From Patescibacteria group bacterium (GTDB lineage: Bacteria > Patescibacteriota > Patescibacteriia > UBA9934), in contig JAHILS010000060.1 of assembly GCA_018896835.1 (NCBI GenBank), positions 1 through 19,904 on the forward strand: a DNA stretch of 19,904 bases, in the 5' to 3' direction. The position numbers were made by a program, and so were the translations under genes. Below, piece after piece: positions 13,334-19,860 of the stretch. The first letter of the stretch is position 1, and every line of letters starts with the position of its first letter. Under the pieces are notes generated by a model that had not been told where the DNA came from, searched no databases, and worked only from the letters and a program-made list of their open reading frames with translations.

Positions 13334-13997
13334 CAAATATCATCTTTACGTGGTAGCAACACCGATTGGTAATTTGGAGGATTGTTCCAATAGAATGATT
13401 GAGATTCTCAAAACTGTTGACTTGATTGCATGCGAAGATACACGCGTAACCAAAAAACTTCTTAATCATTTTGGAATTGGAACTCCTGTTACAACTTATC
13501 ACCAACACTCAAGTGATAGCATAGAGGCAAATATTGTTGAAAAAATAAAATCAGGTATGTCAGTCGCTCTTGTTACCGACGCTGGCACTCCTGGCATATC
13601 CGACCCGGGTGGAAAGCTTGTAGAGGCTTGTGTGCAAGCAGGTATTGAAGTTTCTCCAATCCCAGGACCATCGGCTATTATTACAGCATTAAGTGCCTCC
13701 GGATTTCCGACTGATCGGTTTTGTTTTCTTGGATTTCCACCAAACAAAAAAGGACGGTTAACATATTTTAAAAATCTTGCAGAGATTGATGGTACGGTCG
13801 TATTTTATGAATCAACCCACAGAATTGAAAAAACATTGCAACAAGTTCCACAAGACCGACGAATGGTTGTAGGTAGGGAACTAACAAAAATGCACGAACA
13901 CATTTATCGAGGTACAGCCCAAGAAATCATCACTCAGCTTGCCAACACATCATCCAAAGGCGAATTTGTTATCGTCTTAGCACCAAGAAGGAAATAA
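13317..13997 (+). CDS. rsmI: 16S rRNA (cytidine1402-2'-O)-methyltransferase
   Basis: This 226-residue class III (tetrapyrrole-methylase fold) enzyme methylates the ribose of C1402 in the decoding centre of 16S rRNA. Signature sequences are LYVVATPIGNLED at the N terminus, LIACEDTRVTKKLLNHFGI, LVTDAGTPGISDPGGKLVEAC (SAM pocket), SPIPGPSAIITALSASGFPTDRFCFLGF, and VVGRELTKMHEHIYRGTAQEI near the end. It is shorter than E. coli RsmI (286) because it ends after the SAM-binding fold and lacks the C-terminal extension, as in many small genomes. The start codon lies inside the end of the DUF3179 gene (17-nt overlap), so the two are translated from one message. Confidence 0.95.
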   Translation: MQQLNNKYHLYVVATPIGNLEDCSNRMIEILKTVDLIACEDTRVTKKLLNHFGIGTPVTTYHQHSSDSIEANIVEKIKSGMSVALVTDAGTPGISDPGGKLVEACVQAGIEVSPIPGPSAIITALSASGFPTDRFCFLGFPPNKKGRLTYFKNLAEIDGTVVFYESTHRIEKTLQQVPQDRRMVVGRELTKMHEHIYRGTAQEIITQLANTSSKGEFVIVLAPRRK

Positions 13998-14016
13998 CAA
14001 ACTACCGATAACTAAC

Positions 14017-14097
14017 TCTCCATCTCGACGCCTAGAAGAGATCCTCTCGAGAAGATCCCCCTGCCTGCCGGCAGGCAGGTCCTAACGTCGGGATGGG
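14017..14097. repeat. Palindromic repeat element, copy 1 (upstream of metG)
   Basis: An outer stem joins ccatctcgacg (14020-14030) with cgtcgggatgg (14086-14096), with one G-U pair. Inside is an imperfect hairpin around gatcctctcgagaagatc (14039-14056) and a perfect 20-bp palindrome at 14060-14079. The outer arms and the gagaagatccc block are shared with the second copy at 15568-15634, in the same orientation. This is a REP/MITE-like intergenic element rather than a metG leader. It fills most of the 115-nt gap between rsmI and metG. Confidence 0.75.
14060..14079. repeat. Perfect 20-bp palindrome nested in repeat copy 1
   Basis: cctgcctgccggcaggcagg is its own reverse complement. It is absent from the second copy of the surrounding element, so it looks like an insertion into copy 1. 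GC-only palindromes of this kind are familiar from intergenic regions of Patescibacteria assemblies, but I state that from memory. Confidence 0.85.
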
Positions 14098-14112
14098 AAA
14101 AGAACCACCATT

Positions 14113-15558
14113 ATGACCCCCTATTACATCACCACCACACTTCCTTATGTAAATGCCGATCCTCATATCGGGTTTGCTCTTGAGATTATTCAGGCCGACG
14201 CGCTGGCTCGATATCATCGATCTCATGGATTTGAAGTTCTATTTAATACTGGAACTGATGAACATGGACAAAAGATTTATGAAAAGGCTATCAAAGAAGG
14301 AAAAGATACACAGGAATATGTTGATGAATATGCTACAAAATTTGATCGACTTAAAGAGTCGCTAAATCTCACATATACAAACTTCATCCGAACAAGTGAT
14401 CCAAATCATAAAAAAGCCGCTCAGGAATTTTGGAATCGCTGTTTGGCCAATGGCGACATCTATAAGGATCAATATCAAACAAAATATTGCGTTGGCTGTG
14501 AACTGGAAAAATCAGATTCAGAGCTTGTCGATGGAAAGTGTCCGGTACATCCAAATCTTGAACTAGAAACACGGGACGAAGAAAATTACTTTTTTGCTTT
14601 TTCAAAATATCAAAAACCCCTTCAGGATTTGTATACATCAAATCCTGATTTTGTTATTCCAAATTATCGTTTTAACGAGATAAAGAGTTTTGTTGACGCT
14701 GGACTAAATGACTTTAGTATCTCGCGTATCAAAGAAAAAATGCCTTGGGGCGTGCCGGTTCCTGGAGACGAAGATCATGTCATGTATGTGTGGTTTGATG
14801 CGCTTGTTAATTATATTTCGACCTTGGGTTGGCCAAATGAGGAAGGGGATTTTAAAAAATTCTGGCCAGCAGTTCAGGTCGCCGGTAAAGACAACGTCAG
14901 ACAACAATCAGCTATGTGGCAAGCAATGCTTTTGTCCGCTGGCATTGAACCATCAAAACAAATATTTATTCATGGATTTATAACGTCAGGCGGACAAAAG
15001 ATGAGCAAGAGCTTGGGAAATGTGGTTGATCCGTTTGCGCTTGTTAACGAGTATGGCACCGATGCCGTACGCTATTATTTGCTACGCGAAATTCCGTCCC
15101 ATGATGACGGTGACTATTCAGAACAAAGAATGGAAGAGCGATTTGCAGAACTCGCCAACCAGCTTGGCAATCTTGTTAGCCGAGTTGCGGCTATGAGTAA
15201 TAAATACTTTGACGGCAAACTTGATGCGGTCGATCGTAATTGGTCAGAAGAAAACGCTAAGCTAGAGCTATGTATCAAAAATTACGACTTCAAAACTTAT
15301 ACTGATCAAGTTTTCCAAGTAGTGTCTGACGCTAACGAAATTATCGACAAGAAAGCGCCATTTAAACTTGTCAAAACCAACGAGGCTGGGGCAAAGAAAG
15401 TGTTGAGCGAACTAGCAGACATGATTCGATTCATCGGCCAGTCACTTCTGCCAATCATCCCAGAAGCAGCCCAGGAAATCTTAAATAGATACGAAGCCGA
15501 CCAGATCGTCATCGGCGCCCCACTCTTCCCAAGACGAGATAATCAGGATTCAAAATAG
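14113..15558 (+). CDS. metG: Methionyl-tRNA synthetase
   Basis: This 481-residue class I synthetase charges tRNA-Met, initiator included. The HIGH-type motif is PHIGFALE (17-24), and KMSKS is intact at 296-300 (GGQKMSKSLGN). The connective-peptide zinc knuckle is Cys126-x2-Cys129-x13-Cys143-x2-His146. FIRTSDPNHKKAAQEFW, EIKSFVDAGLNDFSISR and MYVWFDALVNYIS are typical of the family. The anticodon-binding helical domain follows to about residue 460. The C-terminal dimerisation (tRNA-binding, EMAP-like) domain of E. coli MetG is missing, so it is a short monomeric form. The start ATG has no clear Shine-Dalgarno. The gene is flanked on both sides by copies of the palindromic repeat. Confidence 0.96.
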   Translation: MTPYYITTTLPYVNADPHIGFALEIIQADALARYHRSHGFEVLFNTGTDEHGQKIYEKAIKEGKDTQEYVDEYATKFDRLKESLNLTYTNFIRTSDPNHKKAAQEFWNRCLANGDIYKDQYQTKYCVGCELEKSDSELVDGKCPVHPNLELETRDEENYFFAFSKYQKPLQDLYTSNPDFVIPNYRFNEIKSFVDAGLNDFSISRIKEKMPWGVPVPGDEDHVMYVWFDALVNYISTLGWPNEEGDFKKFWPAVQVAGKDNVRQQSAMWQAMLLSAGIEPSKQIFIHGFITSGGQKMSKSLGNVVDPFALVNEYGTDAVRYYLLREIPSHDDGDYSEQRMEERFAELANQLGNLVSRVAAMSNKYFDGKLDAVDRNWSEENAKLELCIKNYDFKTYTDQVFQVVSDANEIIDKKAPFKLVKTNEAGAKKVLSELADMIRFIGQSLLPIIPEAAQEILNRYEADQIVIGAPLFPRRDNQDSK

Positions 15559-15567
15559 TAAATCAAA

Positions 15568-15634
15568 TTCCATTTCGACGAACGGAGTGAGGAGAAATCT
15601 TCTTGAGAAGATCCCTCCTGTCGTCGGGATGGGA
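15568..15634. repeat. Palindromic repeat element, copy 2 (downstream of metG)
   Basis: A 12-bp outer stem joins ccatttcgacga (15570-15581) with tcgtcgggatgg (15621-15632), with two G-U pairs. A perfect inner hairpin, atcttct-tg-agaagat, lies at 15597-15612, flanked by gaggag and ccctcc. The sequence is of the widespread ATTTCGACGAACGAAGTGAG type seen between genes in many bacterial genomes. The rest of the 124-nt gap before cvpA holds nothing recognisable. Confidence 0.75.
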
Positions 15635-15682
15635 AATAATGACTCTCCTCAACGCTTCTGACCCATTTAATCCATTCTCTCT

Positions 15683-16171
15683 ATGACCCTCACACTTGCC
15701 GATTTAGCCTTACTCATTATTGCTGGACTTTTTATTATTTCTGGACTCTATTACGGATTTATACGCACCGTTGGTAGTTTAATTGGAATGGTGGGTGGAA
15801 TATTTGTCGCTGTGTTTGCTATAGAGTGGTTAGATAGTGTGTGGGGGATTAGCAGTCACCCAATCCTGCAAATCGCACTATTTATAATAATCATGGGCTT
15901 TGCCAGCCAACTCATTGGCTGGATATTCGAACTCATTGACAGGGCTTACAAACTTTTAACGATAATTCCATTTCTCTCTAGCATCAACAAACTCCTTGGT
16001 GGAATAGTGGGCGCAATCGAAGCGTTTGTTGTACTTTCTGGAATTATCTACTACGCCACAACTTATTTATCAGACGGAGCCTTCAAATCAGCAATTCTCG
16101 ACTCCCAGGTTGTAACCTGGCTCTCCTTTGCCAGCGGTTGGGTAGTCTGGATTGTGGGGTTGTTTGTCTAG
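15683..16171 (+). CDS. cvpA: CvpA family membrane protein
   Basis: This 162-residue protein has four hydrophobic segments: about residues 5-25 (LADLALLIIAGLFIISGLYYG), 28-50, 63-85 (LQIALFIIIMGFASQLIGWIF) and 105-128, plus a hydrophobic C terminus. The YYGFIRTVGSLIGMVGGIFVA stretch after the first helix and INKLLGGIVGAIEAFVVLSGI match the CvpA (colicin V production) family, which has the pattern G-x-x-RG-x3-G and a G-x-x-x-G helix. CvpA homologues act in envelope maintenance; the exact role in this organism is unknown. The start is ATG without a Shine-Dalgarno. It precedes tatD by 33 nt and the two are likely co-transcribed. Confidence 0.85.
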   Translation: MTLTLADLALLIIAGLFIISGLYYGFIRTVGSLIGMVGGIFVAVFAIEWLDSVWGISSHPILQIALFIIIMGFASQLIGWIFELIDRAYKLLTIIPFLSSINKLLGGIVGAIEAFVVLSGIIYYATTYLSDGAFKSAILDSQVVTWLSFASGWVVWIVGLFV

Positions 16172-16181
16172 ATACTTACAA

Positions 16182-16193
16182 GTCCTATAGGAC
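16182..16193. repeat. Perfect 12-bp palindrome between cvpA and tatD
   Basis: gtcctataggac is a perfect palindrome in the 33-nt gap, followed by a partial second copy of its half-site (gacctatg) leading into the tatD start. It may be an operator-like site or a fragment of an intergenic repeat; no terminator T-run follows. Confidence 0.5.
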
Positions 16194-16204
16194 CTACATG
16201 ACCT

Positions 16205-17050
16205 ATGCAAAAATTTAACCTCATCGACACTCACTGTCATGTCAACTTCGCAGCCTATAAGGATGATATGGACGCTGTTATTCGGCGTTCTTTGGATGAG
16301 GGGATTGGGATGATTGCTGTGGGGACACAGTCTGATACTAGTCGACGAGCGATTGAGGTGGCGGAAAAGTACGATGGGGTTTGGGCCAGTATTGGACTTC
16401 ATCCGTCGCATTTGCATAAACAAGAATTTCATGACGAAGGAGAATTAGATTCTGTAAAAACTCGCACCGAGGTTTTTGATCCAGAATTTTATCGTCAGCT
16501 CGTGTCCCACCCCAAGGTGGTGGCTATTGGTGAGTTTGGACTGGATTATTATCACATGCCAACAAACATTGATGCGACCCAGGTCCATCAAGATCAGATC
16601 AATGCTGTAAACCTACAAATAGATTTTGCCACTGAATTTAATAAACCAATTATTGTTCATTCTCGTGATGCTCACGATGATCAATTTAAGATTCTGCGAC
16701 TAGCTGTTGAGGCGGGCAAACTTCCCAGGCGCGGGGTCGTGCATTGTTTCACTGGCACGCTTGAGGACGCAAAGCGCTACATCGATCTTGGGTTCATGAT
16801 TTCGTTTACTGGAATTCTCACTTTCTCAAAAGAACTTCAAGCCATCGCCCGTGAACTTCCAATCGAATCAATCATGGTCGAGACTGATGCGCCATATTTG
16901 TCACCACCACCACATCGAGGCAAACGAAACGAACCATCATACGTTAAATTCATCACCCAGACTTTGGCTGACGCTAAAGGTTTAGAATACGATCAAGTCG
17001 CCCAACAAACTACAGAAAATGCCATAAAATTTTTCAGATTAACCATCTAG
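16205..17050 (+). CDS. tatD: TatD family metal-dependent deoxyribonuclease
   Basis: This 281-residue TIM-barrel hydrolase is a 3'-5' exonuclease with roles in DNA repair and quality control. Metal ligands are visible: His10 and His12 in DTHCHVNF, Glu110 in VAIGEFGLDYY, His152 in IIVHSRDAHDD, His180 in VVHCFTG, and Asp228 in MVETDAPYLSPPPHRGKRNEPSYV. It is slightly longer than typical (about 260), with an insert at 71-95 (HKQEFHDEGELDSVKTRTEVFDP) that is not in the classical enzymes. It starts after a 33-nt gap from cvpA and is followed by the flavoprotein gene after three bases. The start context is cctATG with no Shine-Dalgarno. Confidence 0.95.
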   Translation: MQKFNLIDTHCHVNFAAYKDDMDAVIRRSLDEGIGMIAVGTQSDTSRRAIEVAEKYDGVWASIGLHPSHLHKQEFHDEGELDSVKTRTEVFDPEFYRQLVSHPKVVAIGEFGLDYYHMPTNIDATQVHQDQINAVNLQIDFATEFNKPIIVHSRDAHDDQFKILRLAVEAGKLPRRGVVHCFTGTLEDAKRYIDLGFMISFTGILTFSKELQAIARELPIESIMVETDAPYLSPPPHRGKRNEPSYVKFITQTLADAKGLEYDQVAQQTTENAIKFFRLTI

Positions 17051-17053
17051 AAC

Positions 17054-18325
17054 ATGAAAAAGAATTTTGATGTTATTGTTATTGGTGGTGGGCCATCTGG
17101 GATGATGTCTGCCGGGAGGGCAGGCGAGCTTGGGGCTCAGGTTCTTTTGATTGAGAAAAATGATCATCTTGGAAAAAAATTAAGCCTCACGGGTGGGCGA
17201 AGATGTAACATTACCAATGCTGAAACTGACAATCGTGTTTTTTTGGAAAACTTTCCAGAGTCAAAGCAATTTCTTTTTTCACCGTTCTCGCAATTTAATG
17301 TCAAAGATACTTTTGAGTTTTTTGAAACCCTTAATCTTCCTTTAGTAATCGAGGACCGTAAACGGGCATTTCCAAAATCGCAAAAGGCAGATGACGTTCG
17401 TGACGCATTGGAAAAATACATGAAACAAACCGGAAATGTCGAGATATTACTTGAGACTGTTTTTAAATCCTTCAAAATAAAAGAAAACAGAATAGTCGGC
17501 ATTACCACGTCATCCGGAACGTTCTTGGCAAATAAAATAGTCGTTGCAACTGGAGGGCTTGCGGTTCCTGCGACCGGATCAACAGGTGACGGTTTGTCTG
17601 CGTTAAATAAAATTGGCCATACGATCAAAGCTCCAAATCCAAACCTAGCTCCACTTTGTACAAACTCAAAGTGGATTCATGACCTTTCTGGTACAAGCGT
17701 TGATGATATTGGACTACGATTCATTCAAAAAAATAAAACTCAATTTAAAGTTCGCGGACGGATTCTTTTCACACACTTTGGCATCTCTGGCCCAATGGTC
17801 ATCAACTCTGCCCACAAGGTTAAATGCTTACTTAAAAAAGGAGAGGTCGAAGCTTCAATTGATCTTTTTCCAGATTGCGACCTTGGCAGTCTTGATGCGT
17901 TTTTTATCAAACTATTTGATGAGCAAAAAAACAAAAAGCTAAAAAGTATACTCAACACGCTTTTGCAAAAAAGTCTGGTGGAAGCAATGCTAAACATGCT
18001 CGAGTCAGACATGAACGACATGCAAGCACATTCAATAACAAAACAACAAAGAAAGTCTCTTGTTCAAATCGTAAAAGATCTACGCTTTCCGATTCAAGGA
18101 ACAATGGGACTGGAATGGTCGATCGTGGCTGACGGGGGAGTGGATCCTAAAGAAATTGATTTTAAAACCATGGCATCACGCCTACATCCAAATATATATC
18201 TGACTGGTGATATTATCGACATCAATCGACCTTCAGGCGGATTCTCACTGCAACTCTGCTGGACAACGGGTTTTGTAGCCGGCACACACTCTGCAAAAAA
18301 AACAAAGCTAATTAAACATCGCTAA
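17054..18325 (+). CDS. BaiN/HI0933 family FAD-dependent oxidoreductase
   Basis: This 423-residue flavoprotein belongs to the HI0933/YhiN/BaiN group. The N-terminal FAD-binding Rossmann motif is VIVIGGGPSGMMSAGRAGELGAQVLLIEKN (7-36, containing GxGxxG-type GGGPSG), followed by the family signature GKKLSLTGGRRCNITN, and later VVATGGLAVPATGSTGDG and GRILFTHFGISGP. The C-terminal FAD-contact block is NIYLTGDIIDINRPSGGFSLQLCWTTGFVAG. Homologues are NAD(P)/FAD-dependent reductases; BaiN acts on bile-acid steroids in gut clostridia, but most relatives have unknown substrates and no such role is implied here. It follows tatD by 3 nt and ends the cvpA-tatD unit. No terminator is evident before the RNA gene. 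Confidence 0.9.
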   Translation: MKKNFDVIVIGGGPSGMMSAGRAGELGAQVLLIEKNDHLGKKLSLTGGRRCNITNAETDNRVFLENFPESKQFLFSPFSQFNVKDTFEFFETLNLPLVIEDRKRAFPKSQKADDVRDALEKYMKQTGNVEILLETVFKSFKIKENRIVGITTSSGTFLANKIVVATGGLAVPATGSTGDGLSALNKIGHTIKAPNPNLAPLCTNSKWIHDLSGTSVDDIGLRFIQKNKTQFKVRGRILFTHFGISGPMVINSAHKVKCLLKKGEVEASIDLFPDCDLGSLDAFFIKLFDEQKNKKLKSILNTLLQKSLVEAMLNMLESDMNDMQAHSITKQQRKSLVQIVKDLRFPIQGTMGLEWSIVADGGVDPKEIDFKTMASRLHPNIYLTGDIIDINRPSGGFSLQLCWTTGFVAGTHSAKKTKLIKHR

Positions 18326-18336
18326 TATAAGGAAAG

Positions 18337-18345
18337 TTATCCACA
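18337..18345 (+). promoter_or_regulatory. Single perfect DnaA-box sequence
   Basis: TTATCCACA, the high-affinity DnaA box of E. coli, lies 17 nt upstream of the -35 box of the probable RNA gene. There is no cluster of boxes or A/T-rich unwinding region that would mark a replication origin. It may be a DnaA-responsive site or chance (about 0.15 exact matches expected in the window on both strands). Confidence 0.4.
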
Positions 18346-18361
18346 GGTAACCAATTTTTAC

Positions 18362-18389
18362 TTGACAAAGCGCGCAATTGGAATATGCT
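18362..18389 (+). promoter_or_regulatory. Promoter of the probable RNA gene
   Basis: A perfect TTGACA (18362-18367) and TATGCT (18384-18389, 4 of 6) lie 16 bp apart. Predicted transcription start is near 18396. It lies 37 nt after the flavoprotein stop. Confidence 0.6.
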
Positions 18390-18395
18390 TATTAT

Positions 18396-18606
18396 GTTAG
18401 GAGAAAAAAGCGAAGCTTGAGCATCTGATTATAAACAGAAAGGCTCACAGCAGCCGAGTTTTAACCGGCACCCGCATTTTAAGCGGATCGCAAGAAAACA
18501 CCCCCACACCTATTTACAGCTAACTTTTGTACAGTTTGATGTAGGTAGACAATTACTTCATCGTTATCTAGTAAAGAGATGATGTAAATAGGTGTGGGGG
18601 TTTTTC
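18396..18606 (+). ncRNA. Candidate structured non-coding RNA, about 210 nt
   Basis: No protein frame fills this stretch, yet it runs from a TTGACA promoter to a strong terminator. It contains several hairpins: tgagc (18418-18422) with gctca (18443-18447) and an inner tctg/caga pair; gccg (18453-18456) with cggc (18466-18469); ccgc (18472-18475) with gcgg (18483-18486); and a 19-bp perfect stem (18500-18518 with 18583-18601) enclosing about 64 nt and followed by T5. The second and third hairpins both have TTTTAA in the loop. The overall size fits 6S-like or other regulatory RNAs, but I cannot match it to 6S, SRP RNA, tmRNA or RNase P RNA. It is just upstream of the insertion sequence, outside its terminal repeat. 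Confidence 0.55.
18500..18605 (+). terminator. Long-stem terminator closing the RNA gene
   Basis: acccccacacctatttaca (18500-18518) is perfectly complementary to 18583-18601, and the right arm runs straight into TTTTT. The loop is large (64 nt) and contains further possible pairing, so this is more than a simple terminator and may be the core of the RNA itself. Confidence 0.65.
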
Positions 18607-18649
18607 GTATTCCAAACAATTTAAGTTTGACACGAATATAAAATATTTA

Positions 18650-18676
18650 GGGCGTAAGGTACAAAAACGGGGGCCT
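18650..18676 (+). repeat. Left terminal inverted repeat of the IS
   Basis: 27 bp, starting gggcgtaaggtacaaaaacg; 26 of 27 identical to the reverse complement of the right end, differing at the fifth base (g against a). Confidence 0.92.
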
Positions 18677-18751
18677 AAAAAGCCTATTTAATATAGAATA
18701 TTAGCGCAGAAATGCGTGTTTTTTATTTTTGTGATTAACTTCAGGGTAAAT

Positions 18752-19736
18752 ATGAATAAAAAAAAGACGTGTTTGTCCACTCTGTAAATCGAGTAAAACA
18801 ATAAAAAAAGGTATCAAGAGAGGATTACAGTCCTACCTTTGCAAGGAGTGCAGACATAAGTTTACAAATTCTAAAAGGGCAAAATTTATTAGAGGTAAAC
18901 ACCTTTGGAAGAATTATGTTTTTGGTAAGCAAACAATACAACAATTGTCAGTCAATTATTCTACAGATAGGCGTGTTATCCGCGAACAACTAAATTTATA
19001 TGTTCCTCCTATAAAAATTCATAATCCACGCCCAGTTCATATAGTTGCCGACGGAACATATTTTGGAGAACGCAAAGAAGATACATCTTGGTGCACCATT
19101 GCTGTCCGAGATCCAATTAAACAAGAAGATCTTGTTTGGGTATTTACAAATACAGAAACAACTTATGTATATTGCTTACTTCGAGATGAACTCGAAGCGC
19201 TTGGTTATATAATTCTTTCTGTTACTTCAGATGGCTTTAAAGGCATTAAAACAGCCTTTTCTGGCATTCCTTGGCAAATGTGTCATGTGCATATGGAGAG
19301 AAGAGTTATTGAAGGAACAACAAGGAAACCTCAAACAGAAGCAGGGGAAGTGTTGCTTGCATTAACAAGGACATTGTTTAAGGGAACGAGTAATAAAGTA
19401 TTTAATAGACGATTAAATCAATTCATCGCTAAATATAGAAACTTCCTTAATGAAAAAACGATCCACCCCGTTACAGGAGATTGGAGCTGGACTCATGAAG
19501 GTGTTAGATATGCATTAGGTGCACTTATCCGACAAAGACATAATTTATTTACATTTGAACAAAATAAAAATATCCCTAAGGATACAAATAGTATAGAAGG
19601 ACATTTCACACATATGAAAAAGATGGTTGCAGTTCACGATGGTCTTTCCCGACCACATAAAGAGAAGGTTTTGCATTCAATATTACTTGCTTCAACCACT
19701 GCACCCAAAGTGGACAAACTTGATGAGATTTTATGA
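18752..19736 (+). CDS. IS256-superfamily transposase, frameshifted at an A8 run
   Basis: The natural ATG at 18752 (preceded by AGGG) reads only 11 codons (MNKKKTCLSTL) before a stop. If one A of the A8 run (18758-18765) is dropped, the frame becomes MNKKRRVCPLC and stays open to 19736, giving about 327 residues. That product has a zinc ribbon (Cys8-x2-Cys11-x18-Cys30-x2-Cys33), a helix-turn-helix region, and a DDE core: Asp100 in VADGTYF, Asp160 in SVTSDGFKG, CHVH at 177-180, and Glu282 in TNSIEGHF. TRKPQTEAGEVLLALTRTL and LFTF...IPKDTNSIEGHF fit the IS1249 group. A -1 ribosomal shift on A_AAA_AAG would lead to the wrong frame, so transcript slippage to A7, a +1 shift, a true disruption or a sequencing error must explain it. 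The downstream frame alone has a TTG at 18945. Confidence 0.78.
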
Positions 19737-19741
19737 AAACC

Positions 19742-19768
19742 AGGCCCCCGTTTTTGTACCTTATGCCC
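19742..19768 (-). repeat. Right terminal inverted repeat of the IS
   Basis: 27 bp, ending gtaccttatgccc on the plus strand; partner of the left repeat at 18650-18676. Confidence 0.92.
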
Positions 19769-19800
19769 AAAATCCGCGAGCTTTAGCGTCAAAACGCATG

Positions 19801-19823
19801 TGTCCAGCACCGGGTGCTGGACA
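19801..19823. repeat. Perfect 23-bp palindrome downstream of the IS
   Basis: tgtccagcacc (19801-19811) and ggtgctggaca (19813-19823) are exact reverse complements around one base. The half-site tgctggaca recurs at 19862-19870. The stretch 19769-19904 has no gene. Confidence 0.8.
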
Positions 19824-19860
19824 TTGATTGCAATATGACGGATTTATCTGCAATCGATGG
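19822..19860. repeat. Stem-loop after the palindrome
   Basis: cattgattgca (19822-19832) pairs with tgcaatcgatg (19849-19859), with one G-U pair, around a 16-nt loop. Together with the 23-bp palindrome and the later half-site it forms a compact structured block near the window end, of unknown kind. Confidence 0.55.

Larger units (their letters stand above)
18650..19768 (+). mobile_element. Insertion sequence, IS256 superfamily (IS1249-like), 1119 bp
   Basis: Two 27-bp terminal inverted repeats, 18650-18676 (starts gggcgtaaggtac) and 19742-19768, match at 26 of 27 positions. They bound a single transposase gene that ends five bases before the right repeat. I find no clear target-site duplication: the 8 bases outside are aatattta on the left and aaaatccg on the right. 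A small hairpin and T-rich tract (around 18711-18730) upstream of the transposase start may block outside transcription. Family is inferred from the transposase pattern. The element inserted after the RNA gene and did not interrupt any visible gene. Confidence 0.88.

Noticed and set aside
14000..14112. T-box or other riboswitch leader of metG
   Set aside because: No AGAGA or TGGNACCGCG motif is seen, and the same structure recurs downstream of metG, so it is a repeat element.
18394..18420. Eight-codon leader peptide MLGEKSEA in the RNA
   Set aside because: No ribosome site and the predicted transcript starts inside or just after its ATG; too short to support.
18396..18606. 6S, SRP, tmRNA or RNase P RNA
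   Set aside because: The 5' half does not pair with the 3' end as in 6S; there is no GGAAG-AGCAGCC SRP loop, no tRNA-like ACCA end, and no GAGGAAAGUCC RNase P core.
18752..18770. Programmed -1 ribosomal frameshift on A_AAA_AAG in the transposase
   Set aside because: A -1 shift leads to a frame that stops after about 12 codons; the transposase frame needs +1 or one A less.
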